A stretch of DNA of 64,000 bases from the NCBI GenBank assembly GCA_044226655.1, contig JBGAGO010000002.1, positions 186,001 through 250,000 on the forward strand, read 5' to 3'. The position numbers were made by a program, and so were the translations under genes. Source of the DNA: JBEVOS01 sp044226655 (lineage in GTDB: Bacteria > Pseudomonadota > Alphaproteobacteria > Caulobacterales > Aquidulcibacteraceae). A model generated the notes under the pieces. It was given only the letters and a program-made list of their open reading frames with translations, searched no databases and was not told where the DNA came from. Numbering within the stretch: position 1 is the first letter of the stretch; each line of letters begins with the position of its first letter. Shown piece after piece: positions 34,404-43,089 of the stretch.

Positions 34404-35645
34404 ATGCGGGCGTTGATTTTGCTGGCGGTCGTCGCCTGTCTCATGGGCCTTGCGCCGCCGGCGCGCGCCCAATCGGAGGGGCCGCGCATCGAGCGCGTCG
34501 TCATGCTCATGCGCCACGGCGTTCGTCCGCCGACGCGGGCCGACGTAACCCCCGTCGGGGTCGCCGACGCCGCCTGGCCGGCCTGGGACGCGCCCTATGG
34601 CCACCTCACCGAGCACGGGTTCCAGGCGATCCAGCTGCTGGCGCGCTATGACCGCGCCTGGCTCGCCCGCCACAGCGTGCTGCCGCGCGAAGCCTGTCCG
34701 CGCCGCGGCGCGGTCGCCATCGTCTCGGATTCCGATCAGCGTACGATCCGGACCGGCGATGCGCTCATTCTAGGACTGGCGCCGGGCTGCGGGCTGGCCA
34801 ATGTCCACAATGACGAGGGCGTGGCCGATCCGCTGTTTTCGCCGCTGGACGAGCCCTCAGCGATTGATCGGGCGGCCGCCGAGCGCGCTATCCTCGCCGA
34901 TATCGGTTCGCTCTCCGCCGCGCAGCAGGCGCATCGCGCCGAGTTCGATGCGCTGCAGCGGGTCCTGGGCTGCTGTTCGGCGGCCTATTGCGCGCGCGCG
35001 AACCTCGCCGAGGGGTGCCGTCTCGCCGATGTCGCCAGCGCGTTCGCCGGGTCTTCGGGCGCGCCCAAGCTGGACGGGCCAATGGATTTCGGCCCAACGG
35101 CCGCCCAATCGCTGATGCTCGAATATGTCGAAGGCATGCCGATGAGCGCGGTGGGCTGGGGCCGGGCCTCGCGCGCGGATATCGAAGCCATCATGGGCCT
35201 GCACGCGATGAAGGGCGACGTCCTCCAGCGTCCCTTGGCGATCGCAGCGCCCGGCGGCGGCCCCCTGCTCCAGCGCATGATGCGCGCGCTGATCGAGCCT
35301 TCGCGGGCCGATGGAGGTCGGATGACGATCCTGGTCGGACACGACACCAACATCTCTCATGTCGCCGCCGTGCTCGGCGTGAGCTGGCAGGTCGACAGCT
35401 ATCCGGCGAACACGCCGCCGCCGGGGAGCGCGCTGGGGCTGGTGCTGCTGCGCGACAGCCATGGCCATCGCATCGTGCGCGCCTTCTACCGGTCGCAGAC
35501 GATGGATCAGATGCGCGCGCTGACGCCGCTCACGGACGAGGCGCCGCCCTCCTTTTCGTGGCTGCCGCTCGCCCTCTGCGGAAGCGAGGACGATTGCACG
35601 CCGGTCGCGTTCGCGCGCTTCGTGCGCGCGCGGCTCGCGCAATAA
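34404..35645 (+). CDS. Periplasmic histidine acid phosphatase (phytase/glucose-1-phosphatase type)
   Basis: A 413-residue protein with a signal peptide (about residues 1-22, ending PARAQ). The branch-2 histidine phosphatase signature is complete: R37-H38-G-V-R41-x-P43, giving the phospho-His intermediate, and the proton donor pair H313-D314 (GHDTN). Relatives such as AppA and Agp release phosphate from phytate or sugar phosphates in the periplasm. The ATG at 34404 follows GGAGG; the longer frame upstream has no signal peptide. It converges on a TonB receptor gene. Confidence 0.9.
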   Translation: MRALILLAVVACLMGLAPPARAQSEGPRIERVVMLMRHGVRPPTRADVTPVGVADAAWPAWDAPYGHLTEHGFQAIQLLARYDRAWLARHSVLPREACPRRGAVAIVSDSDQRTIRTGDALILGLAPGCGLANVHNDEGVADPLFSPLDEPSAIDRAAAERAILADIGSLSAAQQAHRAEFDALQRVLGCCSAAYCARANLAEGCRLADVASAFAGSSGAPKLDGPMDFGPTAAQSLMLEYVEGMPMSAVGWGRASRADIEAIMGLHAMKGDVLQRPLAIAAPGGGPLLQRMMRALIEPSRADGGRMTILVGHDTNISHVAAVLGVSWQVDSYPANTPPPGSALGLVLLRDSHGHRIVRAFYRSQTMDQMRALTPLTDEAPPSFSWLPLALCGSEDDCTPVAFARFVRARLAQ

Positions 35646-35650
35646 AAACT

Positions 35651-35694
35651 GCGGGCGGCGGCGCATTTNNNGGCGCATTTGCGCCGCCGCCCGC
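35651..35694. terminator. Bidirectional hairpin terminator interrupted by an assembly gap (NNN)
   Basis: Perfect 14-bp arms at 35651-35664 and 35681-35694 lie between two convergent genes, flanked by AAAA on the left and TTTT on the right, so it can work both ways. Three Ns at 35669-35671 sit in the loop, and the nine bases GGCGCATTT occur on both sides of them. Collapsing that duplicate leaves a simple ATTT loop, suggesting two contig ends that overlap at a hard-to-read hairpin. Confidence 0.8.
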
Positions 35695-35716
35695 CTGCCT
35701 TTTCATTCGCGCCGTA

Positions 35717-38278
35717 TCAATAGTGCAGCGAGAACCCGGCGCGCGCAGCCCAGCTATAGCGCTCTTCCTCAACGGTCTGGTGCGGCGTGCCGATATAGCG
35801 CCGCCATGTCGCGTCATTGAGGTTGGAAGCTTCCAGGAAAATCTGGAAATTGTCCGTCACATCATAAGCGCCGCGCACGTCGAGCTGACCGTTTGAGTCG
35901 GTGTAGATGTCGCTCGCCGTGGTCGCGCCCACAGTGTCGAGATAGGCGTCGCGGTAGGAATAGGCGATCCGGCCCGTGAAGCCATATTTCTCGTAGAAGA
36001 TTTGGAACGTTCCAACTTCCGGAGATTGGAAGAAGAGCGGCACGGCGTCGGTTCGGTTGAACAGGCCCGTCGCCTCGGAATCGATCCAGGTATAGTTCGC
36101 CGCAACGCCGAAGCCGTCGAACGGCGCCGGCAGATTGGTGAACTGCATCTGGAAGTTCAGCTCCAGGCCGCGCAGCCAGGCCGACGACGCGTTCCGCGGC
36201 ATCGTGACAGCGGCGTTCGTCAAGCTCACGCCTGCGAACACGCCCGTCTGCAGCGATTGCGAGGCGTAGATCGGATCATCGATGTCCTTGTAGAACACGC
36301 TGGCGGAAATGACCGCGCCGTCCGTCGGGTAGAACTCGATGGCGGCGTCGTAATTGACGGCGCGCAGCGGGCTCAAATCCGGATTGCCGAGGGTGACCGC
36401 ATTGGCGCCGCTGTCGACGGAAACCGTCGGCACGACGTCATAATAGTTCGGCCGGCCGATCGCGGTCGTGATCGCTGCGCGCAGGACCAGCTGATCGCTG
36501 ACGTCATAGCGCAGGTTCACGCCCGGAAACACATCCGTATAGGAGCGGTTGGCGAACACGTTGAAGCCTTGGTCGAAGCTGCTCGTCAGCGAGAACGACT
36601 TCGCCGAATAATCGCCCTCCGTGTGCTCGACGCGCACGCCCGGAATGATGGTGAGCGCGCCGAAATGGAGCGTTCCCATCGCGTAAGCAGCCGTGATTTG
36701 TTCGCTCGCCTCATAATCGTTGAGCAGCGAATTCGCCACCGAGCCTTGCGTATCGAGCGCCATGGCGCCCGGATTGGCGGTCACATAGGACTGGGCGAGA
36801 TCGTACGAGATCACCGGGCCGACGCGATAGCGGCCATCAAAGATCGAGCCAACGTCGGGACCGGTCGCATTGGTCAGCGAAAAAGCGGGGCTGACAGGCG
36901 TATAGGTCCGGTACCAGCGCTCATTGGTCTTATCGCGATCGAGCCATTTGAGGCCGACCTGGAAGGTGCTGTCCTCGCCCCAGGCGAGCGGCGCTTGATA
37001 ATCGACGCGCGCCTGCCAGAGCGTTTCGACCGCCTCGCGGCGATCATAGTTGACGCCGTTGAAGGTGTATGCGGACGGCGTGTACGCCGCCGCGTTGGTC
37101 GGCGAGACCAGATAGCGCTCGTCGCTCAGATCATAGGTCGCCGCAACCGAGGACGCCCCCGTGCGGAACTGGAACTCGCTGCGCAGCGGATCGGTCTTCT
37201 CCGCGCGCGTATAGCCGAATTCCGCGCGCAGCCAGGATTCGCCGAACTCATAGCGCATGCCGAAGGTCGAATTGAACGTATCGTCGTCTTCCTCGCGGCG
37301 GCGGACATAACGCGTGCCGCGCGTGCCCGTGATCGTGCCGGTGCTCGCGGTCTGCGCCGTCAACGTCGTCGGAATCGCGATGCGCAATTGATCGCGCGTT
37401 TCGTCATCGGTGAAGCGCGAATAGGTGTTGCGCCAATAGAGACTCAGCGCGTCGGACGGGCGCCAATCGAGATTGAGCACAGCGCCCGTGCGTTCGCGCG
37501 TGAGGTCGTAGCTGCGCAGGCGGAAATCGTCCGGCACGATGAAGCCGTTGACGGAACGCCAGTTCGAGGACCCTTGCAGGTTTTCCGACGTGATGTCCCG
37601 GTGCGAGAAATTGAACGCCAGCACCGCGCCGAAATCGCGCGCCGCGCCGAAGCGGCCGCCGAGGGTGAGGTCGCCCTCATAGGGCGCTTCATCGTTCAGG
37701 TCGGTCTGGCCGTAGCCGAGCCGCGCTTCCGCGAAATTCTTGGCGCGATCGAACGCCGTCACCGTGTTGATGTCGACCTGGCCGGAAATCGCGTTCGCGT
37801 CCAAATCCGGCGTCAGCGAATCCGTGAGCACGACAGAGCCGATCAGCGCGGCGGGGATGTCGTCGAGCTTGACCTGACGCGATTCCGGCTCCGGCGCCGC
37901 GGCGGCCTGGCCGTTGATGGTGACGTTGGCCAGCACCGGGTTCGAGCCGCGGATGACGACATAGCGCCCCTCGCCCTGGTCGTTGACCACCGACACGCCG
38001 GGCAGGCGGCGCACGCTTTCGGCCACGTTGTGGTCTGGCAATTTGCCCGCATCGTCACCCGAGAGCGCGCGCACGATGTTATCCGCGCGTTCTTGGATCT
38101 CGACGCCGCGACGCTGCGCCGCGCGCTGACCGACGATGATGATGTCAGATGAATCTTCTGTCGCCGCGGCGTCGGTCGCGGGCGCGCTGGCGTCCTGCGC
38201 CAGCGCCCAGGGCGCGCCGCCATAGAGTGCAACAAACATCGCGATGGCGCTTTGCGCCAGCCATTTGGAACGAGACAT
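35717..38278 (-). CDS. TonB-dependent outer-membrane receptor
   Basis: An 853-residue receptor: signal peptide (about 1-28), a TonB box-like DIIIVGQRA, a plug domain with the pattern GKLPDHNVAESVRRLPGVSV, GEGRYVVIRG and TPDLDANAISG, then a 22-strand-type barrel ending in an aromatic-rich tail (GFSLHY). This plug pattern is that of the Xanthomonas/Caulobacter TonB receptor group, many of which import plant-derived or other large substrates. The ligand is unknown. It converges on the histidine phosphatase gene. Confidence 0.93.
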   Translation of the reverse strand: MSRSKWLAQSAIAMFVALYGGAPWALAQDASAPATDAAATEDSSDIIIVGQRAAQRRGVEIQERADNIVRALSGDDAGKLPDHNVAESVRRLPGVSVVNDQGEGRYVVIRGSNPVLANVTINGQAAAAPEPESRQVKLDDIPAALIGSVVLTDSLTPDLDANAISGQVDINTVTAFDRAKNFAEARLGYGQTDLNDEAPYEGDLTLGGRFGAARDFGAVLAFNFSHRDITSENLQGSSNWRSVNGFIVPDDFRLRSYDLTRERTGAVLNLDWRPSDALSLYWRNTYSRFTDDETRDQLRIAIPTTLTAQTASTGTITGTRGTRYVRRREEDDDTFNSTFGMRYEFGESWLRAEFGYTRAEKTDPLRSEFQFRTGASSVAATYDLSDERYLVSPTNAAAYTPSAYTFNGVNYDRREAVETLWQARVDYQAPLAWGEDSTFQVGLKWLDRDKTNERWYRTYTPVSPAFSLTNATGPDVGSIFDGRYRVGPVISYDLAQSYVTANPGAMALDTQGSVANSLLNDYEASEQITAAYAMGTLHFGALTIIPGVRVEHTEGDYSAKSFSLTSSFDQGFNVFANRSYTDVFPGVNLRYDVSDQLVLRAAITTAIGRPNYYDVVPTVSVDSGANAVTLGNPDLSPLRAVNYDAAIEFYPTDGAVISASVFYKDIDDPIYASQSLQTGVFAGVSLTNAAVTMPRNASSAWLRGLELNFQMQFTNLPAPFDGFGVAANYTWIDSEATGLFNRTDAVPLFFQSPEVGTFQIFYEKYGFTGRIAYSYRDAYLDTVGATTASDIYTDSNGQLDVRGAYDVTDNFQIFLEASNLNDATWRRYIGTPHQTVEEERYSWAARAGFSLHY

Positions 38279-38483
38279 GGAAACCCCTCACGCGGCCGGA
38301 CGGCGTCGCGCCGGCCCCCGGGGCATGGCATTCCATGGCTTTGCGCAACGCCGGTGACGCATTCGTGTCGGGTTGAATACGATTGGCGGCGCGCGCCGCT
38401 AACGTCATGACGCGGCTGCCTAAACTCTGTAGGCCGGCCCATGGGCGGGGCCCGTCCGGCCTCCGCTCCATCGCACCGAAAAC

Positions 38484-38560
38484 TGGCGCGAGTGACGGGG
38501 CTCGAACCCGCGACCTTCGGCGTGACAGGCCGACGCTCTAACCAACTGAGCTACACCCGC
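38484..38560 (-). tRNA. tRNA-Asp (GTC)
   Basis: On the minus strand a full cloverleaf of 77 bases including encoded CCA: acceptor GCGGGTG, D-loop AGCTCAGTTGGTTAGA, anticodon loop CTGTCAC (anticodon GTC) on a TCGGC/GCCGA stem, and T-arm GGTTCGAGCC. Confidence 0.96.
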
Positions 38561-38578
38561 GTTCGTGCGAGACCGCGG

Positions 38579-38607
38579 GGCTTAGGCCAAGCCGTCCCAG
38601 GGGTCAA
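38579..38607 (-). promoter_or_regulatory. Promoter of tRNA-Asp
   Basis: Minus strand TTGACC (38607-38602), a 17-base spacer, and TAAGCC (38584-38579), 18 bases before the mature tRNA 5' end. The -35 is near consensus; the -10 is weak. Confidence 0.5.
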
Positions 38608-38722
38608 GCAAGCCGGCGCGCCCACGCAAGAACGGCGCCCGGCCCCCCGCTTTCGCACTACACGCGCCGCTCTCAGGATGTTAACTAGGCCCGGCGTTGG
38701 GGAACGTCAGGGGAGTTTTCTT

Positions 38723-39784
38723 ATGGGCGGAATTGTTCGCATCCTATTGATTGTGGTGGCGGTCGTCGCCGTCGCCGCCGGCGTGGCCTTCTTCGCCCTG
38801 CCATCTCACGCATCGAAGACGCAATCGGTGGAAATCGCGCGTCCGGCCGCGAGCGTGATCGCGCGCCTGTCGACCATTCCGCCGGGCTCGCGCGTGGCCG
38901 AAGGCGTGACGCAGACCGTGACCGGCGCCAATGGCAATGTCGTTTCCGCCGATCTCGCCTTCCCCGAGGGCCAGACTGGGCACGCGACCTATACCGTGTC
39001 CGCGCATGGCGACGCGGCCTCGACCGTCGTGGTCAAGATCGAAAGCCCGCTGGGCGCCAATCCGCTTGATCGCCTGCAAGGCCTGACGGGCGCGGCGGCG
39101 GAGCCCTATCTCGAAGCCGCGGTGGCCAATGTGACGACAGACCTCAACGCCCTGCCGCAAGCCAGCTTCACCGGCCTCGTCTACGACATCGTCCAAGTGG
39201 AAGCGCATCCCTTCCTGTTCGTGGAAAGCACCGTCCCGCAGGACGCCGCGGCCATCAAAGAAGCCGTCGCGCAAAGCCTCGTGCTGGTGAACCCGATCAT
39301 GCAGCGTTACGGCCTGCAGCCGAACGGCCATCCGATTGCGGTCGAAACCGCGTGGGAAAATGGCCAATACTCGTTCCAGGCGGGCCTGCCCTTCACCGGC
39401 ACGCCGCCGCGCGTGCTGGTGGGCGTGCGCGCCGGCCAAACGCCCTCCGGCACGGCGATCCGCGTGCGCTACACCGGCCCGGAAGACAACGTGATCCCCA
39501 CCTATGACCAGATGGAAGCGCTGATCGCGGCGGCCCGTCTCGAACAAGGCCGGTCGTTCGAAATCTATCTCGACGATCCGACGGTCCAGGGCGGCTCGGT
39601 CAATCGCGAGATCTATTATCTCGTGAACGGCGATGTGGCGCGGCTCCAGCAATTGGCGCCGAGCGCGACGGCTCCCGCGACGATGCAGGCTGCGCCGGCG
39701 ACGGCCGCGACGGCGGTGACGCCCGAAGCGGCGCCGGCCTCCGCCGCCGCGCCGGCCTCGCCCGCGCCGGCCACCGCGCAATAA
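38723..39784 (+). CDS. Membrane-anchored SRPBCC plus GyrI-like domain protein
   Basis: A 353-residue protein. One N-terminal membrane helix (about 4-24) is followed by an SRPBCC-like domain (about 33-155, beginning KTQSVEIARPAASVIARL), then a GyrI-like effector-binding domain (about 160-305, with HPFLFVESTVPQD and IYLDDPT). The last 40 residues are an Ala/Pro/Thr tail. Both domains normally bind small hydrophobic ligands. Here they appear anchored and probably face the periplasm. The start follows a GGGGAG ribosome site; earlier frame overlaps tRNA-Asp. A strong terminator follows. Confidence 0.8.
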   Translation: MGGIVRILLIVVAVVAVAAGVAFFALPSHASKTQSVEIARPAASVIARLSTIPPGSRVAEGVTQTVTGANGNVVSADLAFPEGQTGHATYTVSAHGDAASTVVVKIESPLGANPLDRLQGLTGAAAEPYLEAAVANVTTDLNALPQASFTGLVYDIVQVEAHPFLFVESTVPQDAAAIKEAVAQSLVLVNPIMQRYGLQPNGHPIAVETAWENGQYSFQAGLPFTGTPPRVLVGVRAGQTPSGTAIRVRYTGPEDNVIPTYDQMEALIAAARLEQGRSFEIYLDDPTVQGGSVNREIYYLVNGDVARLQQLAPSATAPATMQAAPATAATAVTPEAAPASAAAPASPAPATAQ

Positions 39785-39805
39785 AAGCGCGGCGCACACA
39801 ATCGA

Positions 39806-39835
39806 ACGGCCGCGGAGCGATCCGCGGCCGTTTTT
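39806..39835 (+). terminator. Rho-independent terminator
   Basis: An 11-bp perfect stem (ACGGCCGCGGA with TCCGCGGCCGT) around a GCGA tetraloop, running into TTTTT and then GTTT. It lies 22 bases after the stop of the SRPBCC-type gene, and before the convergent lipoprotein gene. Confidence 0.93.
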
Positions 39836-39859
39836 GTTTATCCTGATCGCAGTGGCGCA

Positions 39860-40351
39860 TCAGCCGGCCGGCGGATCGGTCCAGGCGTGCGTGGGCGAGG
39901 TTTGCGTCAGCAGCATTTGCAGGCGCGCATTCGGCTTCAGCACGGTTTCGCCATCGGCGTCTTTGACGCCGACGAACGCATCGCCGGTCGCCAGATCGAT
40001 CGCCAACACGCCGACGCTTTCGCCGCCGCAGGCGTGCGCCATGCAGCCGGAGAACACCAGCGCCTCAAGATCGTTGCCGTTGACCACCACGGAGGGAAAC
40101 AGCGTCTGCATGTTGCGGTCGAAGCGCTCGGCGGCGCTCGACTCGGCGAAGCCAAGGCCGCTGGCCGCGTACCGCTGCATGCCGGGCGCCTGAACAAAGT
40201 CTGTGTAGGTCTTGCCGACTTGCGCGCGCAGCAAAGCGGCTTGGCTCACCGCGCTCGGCGGCGCCATCACAGCTTGCGGCGCGCCGTCTTGCGGAGCTTG
40301 CTGATTGCACGCGGCCAGCAGAAGCGCCGCAGCGAAGGCCAGTTTCTTCAT
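39860..40351 (-). CDS. Predicted lipoprotein, unknown function
   Basis: A 163-residue protein with a lipoprotein signal peptide: basic MKK, hydrophobic run, lipobox LAAC with Cys15 as the lipidated residue. The mature part has two Cys (SGCMAHACGG) that could form a disulphide. The ATG at 40351 is chosen over one six codons upstream because GGAGGGG precedes it and it gives the normal signal peptide. Two tRNA genes lie nearby; no functional link is implied. Confidence 0.82.
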   Translation of the reverse strand: MKKLAFAAALLLAACNQQAPQDGAPQAVMAPPSAVSQAALLRAQVGKTYTDFVQAPGMQRYAASGLGFAESSAAERFDRNMQTLFPSVVVNGNDLEALVFSGCMAHACGGESVGVLAIDLATGDAFVGVKDADGETVLKPNARLQMLLTQTSPTHAWTDPPAG

Positions 40352-40370
40352 CCTACCCCTCCAAAGCACG

Positions 40371-40443
40371 TGGGCGGCGACGGGATCGAACCGCCGACCC
40401 TCTCGGTGTAAACGAGACGCTCTACCGCTGAGCTAGCCGCCCC
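40371..40443 (-). tRNA. tRNA-Val (TAC)
   Basis: Minus-strand cloverleaf of 73 bases: acceptor GGGCGGC/GCCGCCC, D-arm AGCTCAGCGGTAGA, anticodon loop TTTACAC (anticodon TAC) on TCTCG/CGAGA, and T-arm GGTTCGATCCC. The CCA end is not encoded, unlike the other four tRNAs here. Confidence 0.95.
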
Positions 40444-40476
40444 AGCGGCGCTCTTAGCGCAAAAGTCTCACGCGAA

Positions 40477-40503
40477 GCGAGCGCCGCACGCGGCGGCGCT
40501 CGC
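40477..40503. repeat. GC-rich hairpin upstream of tRNA-Val and dcp-like gene
   Basis: Arms GCGAGCGCCGC (40477-40487) and GCGGCGCTCGC (40493-40503) pair over 11 bp around a five-base loop. It lies between divergent transcripts, has no T-tract, and its role is unknown. Confidence 0.5.
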
Positions 40504-40598
40504 ATGAACCGGCCTTGCGGCCCCGCGGCGCGCACGTAGATTTGCGCTTCGTCGCACGCTGCTTTGCTGCGCCGCGAACAGCGGTTAGGCGTGCCAAC

Positions 40599-42734
40599 AT
40601 GCGCATCCTGCTGATCCTCGGAGCCGTCATGACGGTCCTGTCCGCCACCGCCGCCCAAGCCCAGCCGCAGGCCGGCAACCCGTTCATGGAAGATTGGGCC
40701 CGCCTGCCCTATGGCGCACCGCCCTTCGATCGCATCCGCTACGAGCACTACATGCCCGCGTTCCGCGCAGGCATCGCTGAACATGACGCCGAGATCGCGC
40801 GCATCGCCAACGCGCGCGCGCGGCCGACGTTCGCGAACACGATCGAAGCGATGGAGCGCTCCGGGCGCACCCTTGGCCAAGTCAACGCGATGTTCGACAA
40901 TCTGACCTCGTCGCACAACACGCCGGAAATGCAGGCGATCGAAACCGAAGCGACGCCGCTGCTGTCGCGCCATTCCAGCGCGATCTATCTCAACCAGGCG
41001 CTGTGGCGGCGGATCGACGATCTCTGGACGCGGCGCGACAGCCTCAATCTCAATCCGGAACAGCAGCGCCTGCTGTGGCGCTATCATCTCAATTTCGTGC
41101 GTGCGGGCGCCGCGCTCGACGACGCCGGGCGCCTGCGCCTCGCCGCGATCGATGAGCGGCTCTCGGCGCTCTCCACGACATTCGGACAAAATCTGCTGGC
41201 CGACACGGCGGCCTGGACGCTTGAGCTCCATGGCGAGCGCGATCTTCAGGGTCTCAGCCCTTCGCTGCGCGCCGCGGCGCTGCAGGCCGGCCATGAGCGC
41301 GGCCAGGACGGCCATGCGCTCATCACCCTGCAACGCTCCAGCGTGGAGCCGTTCCTCACCTTCTCCGCGCGGCGCGACCTGCGCCAACAGGCGTTCAACG
41401 CCTGGGCGATGCGCGGCATGAACGGCAATCAATACGACAACCGCGCGATCATCCGCGAAATCCTGCAGCTGCGGCTCGAGAAGGCGCGCCTGCTCGGCTA
41501 TCCGACCTTCGCGCAATATGTGCTGGCCGATCGCATGGCGCAGACGCCGGAAGCCGCCTACGGCCTGATGATGGAGGTGTGGCGCCCGGCCGTGGCGCGC
41601 GCCGCCGAAGAACGCGCGCGGCTGCAGCAGATGATCGACGCCGAGCATGGCGGTTTTCAATTGGAAGCGTGGGATTGGCGCTATTACGCCGAGCGTGTGC
41701 GCGAAGCGCAGTACAATGTGAGCGACGCAGAGACGCGGCCCTATTTCCAGCTCGACCGCATGGTCGAGGGCATGTTCGACATGGCGCACCGCCTGTTCGG
41801 CCTCAGCTTCGTCCCGCTGCCCGATTTTCCCGTCTACCATCCCGACGTGCGCGCCTTCGAAGTGCGCAATGAGCGCGGCGAGGTGATCGGGCTCTATATG
41901 CTGGACGCCTTTGCGCGGCCCACCAAGCAGAGCGGCGCATGGATGAATTCGTTCGTGCGTCAACAGCGCCTCGGCGGACGGCGCCTGCCCGTCGTGGTCA
42001 ATTGCCTCAACAACAACAAAGCCGAGCCCGGCGAGCCGGTGCTGCTGTCGTTCGACGATGCGGAAACGCAATTCCACGAATTCGGCCATGCGCTGCACGG
42101 CCTGCTGTCGAACGTCACCTATCCGACGCTCTCAGGCACGGCGGTGCCGCGCGATTATGTCGAGTTCCCCTCGCAAGTGATGGAGCATTGGTTCGCGACC
42201 AACGAAAACCTCTCGCGCTTCGCCACGCATTACCAAACCGGCGCGCCGATGCCGCAGGATTTGATCGACCGGGTGCGCGCCGCGCAGACGTTCAATCAGG
42301 GCTGGGCGACGGTCGAATATCTGGGCTCGGCCTTCGTCGACATGGATCTGCACATGCAGACCAGCTTTCCGGATGATTTTGACGTCGTCGCCTTCGAGGA
42401 CCAGGTGAAGGCGCGCATCGGCATGCCGCGCGAGATCATCCTGCGCCATCGCCCGACGCACTTCTCGCACATTTTCCAGAACACCTATCACGCCGGCTAC
42501 TACGGCTACCTCTGGGCCGAGGTGCTGGATGCGGACGCGTTCGACGCGTTCACCGAAACCGGCGACGTGTTCGATCCGGCCACGGCGCGGAGATTCCGCG
42601 ACTACATCTTCAGTTCAGGCAATCTGCGCGATCCGATGGAAGCTTATGTGCTATTCCGCGGCCGCCCGCCGACGACCGCGCCCTTGCTGCGCAATCGCGG
42701 CTTTCCCGCATCAAGCGCGCCGGCCCATCCCTAA
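40599..42734 (+). CDS. M3-family peptidyl-dipeptidase (Dcp-like), exported
   Basis: A 711-residue zinc metallopeptidase of family M3. The zinc motif is H493-E494-F-G-H497, with the third ligand Glu expected in the following RDYVEFPSQ helix. Dcp-type enzymes remove C-terminal dipeptides or degrade oligopeptides. The first 21 residues (MRILLILGAVMTVLSATAAQA) form a signal peptide, so it should act in the periplasm. The ATG at 40599 is chosen because the longer frame upstream lacks any ribosome site and would hide the signal. Confidence 0.92.
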   Translation: MRILLILGAVMTVLSATAAQAQPQAGNPFMEDWARLPYGAPPFDRIRYEHYMPAFRAGIAEHDAEIARIANARARPTFANTIEAMERSGRTLGQVNAMFDNLTSSHNTPEMQAIETEATPLLSRHSSAIYLNQALWRRIDDLWTRRDSLNLNPEQQRLLWRYHLNFVRAGAALDDAGRLRLAAIDERLSALSTTFGQNLLADTAAWTLELHGERDLQGLSPSLRAAALQAGHERGQDGHALITLQRSSVEPFLTFSARRDLRQQAFNAWAMRGMNGNQYDNRAIIREILQLRLEKARLLGYPTFAQYVLADRMAQTPEAAYGLMMEVWRPAVARAAEERARLQQMIDAEHGGFQLEAWDWRYYAERVREAQYNVSDAETRPYFQLDRMVEGMFDMAHRLFGLSFVPLPDFPVYHPDVRAFEVRNERGEVIGLYMLDAFARPTKQSGAWMNSFVRQQRLGGRRLPVVVNCLNNNKAEPGEPVLLSFDDAETQFHEFGHALHGLLSNVTYPTLSGTAVPRDYVEFPSQVMEHWFATNENLSRFATHYQTGAPMPQDLIDRVRAAQTFNQGWATVEYLGSAFVDMDLHMQTSFPDDFDVVAFEDQVKARIGMPREIILRHRPTHFSHIFQNTYHAGYYGYLWAEVLDADAFDAFTETGDVFDPATARRFRDYIFSSGNLRDPMEAYVLFRGRPPTTAPLLRNRGFPASSAPAHP

Positions 42735-42765
42735 GCGGAATGGGCGCCGGCCGCTGCGCGCAGAC

Positions 42766-42966
42766 TCACTCCGCGTGCGGTTCGACGAAGCGTGACAGTG
42801 CGCGGCGCAGGGCTTCGGGATCGGAGAGCTTCTCGCGGCTGAGCGCGCGCAGCATCACCTGATGCACCGCGAGGCAGGCTTCGTTCACATCGCTGGTGAG
42901 GCGTTGCGCAGCGTCCCGCAAAGCGGGCCCTTCGGCGAGGATCGCCATGACATTCTGAGCCTGCAT
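42766..42966 (-). CDS. Small hypothetical protein
   Basis: A 66-residue acidic/basic helical protein (MQAQNVMAILAEG ... LRRALSRFVEPHAE) with no membrane segment and no recognised family. GGAGA lies seven bases before the ATG, and codon use looks like that of neighbours. It stands alone between the dcp-like gene (convergent) and the symporter gene, with about 120 bases on its upstream side. Confidence 0.6.
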   Translation of the reverse strand: MQAQNVMAILAEGPALRDAAQRLTSDVNEACLAVHQVMLRALSREKLSDPEALRRALSRFVEPHAE

Positions 42967-43089
42967 TGGCAGTCTCCATCAGGCGCGGCCCCCGCAAGCC
43001 GCAATGGGTGATACGCCCTTGTACCATATCCTTTCGGCCTAGGACGTGACCGAAGCCTCATAAAATCGCGTATGGCGAGAATTTTAGGT

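Noticed and set aside
38324..38337. CATGG-N4-CCATG near the TonB receptor start as an operator
   Set aside because: Only five-base arms and no matching site elsewhere in the window.
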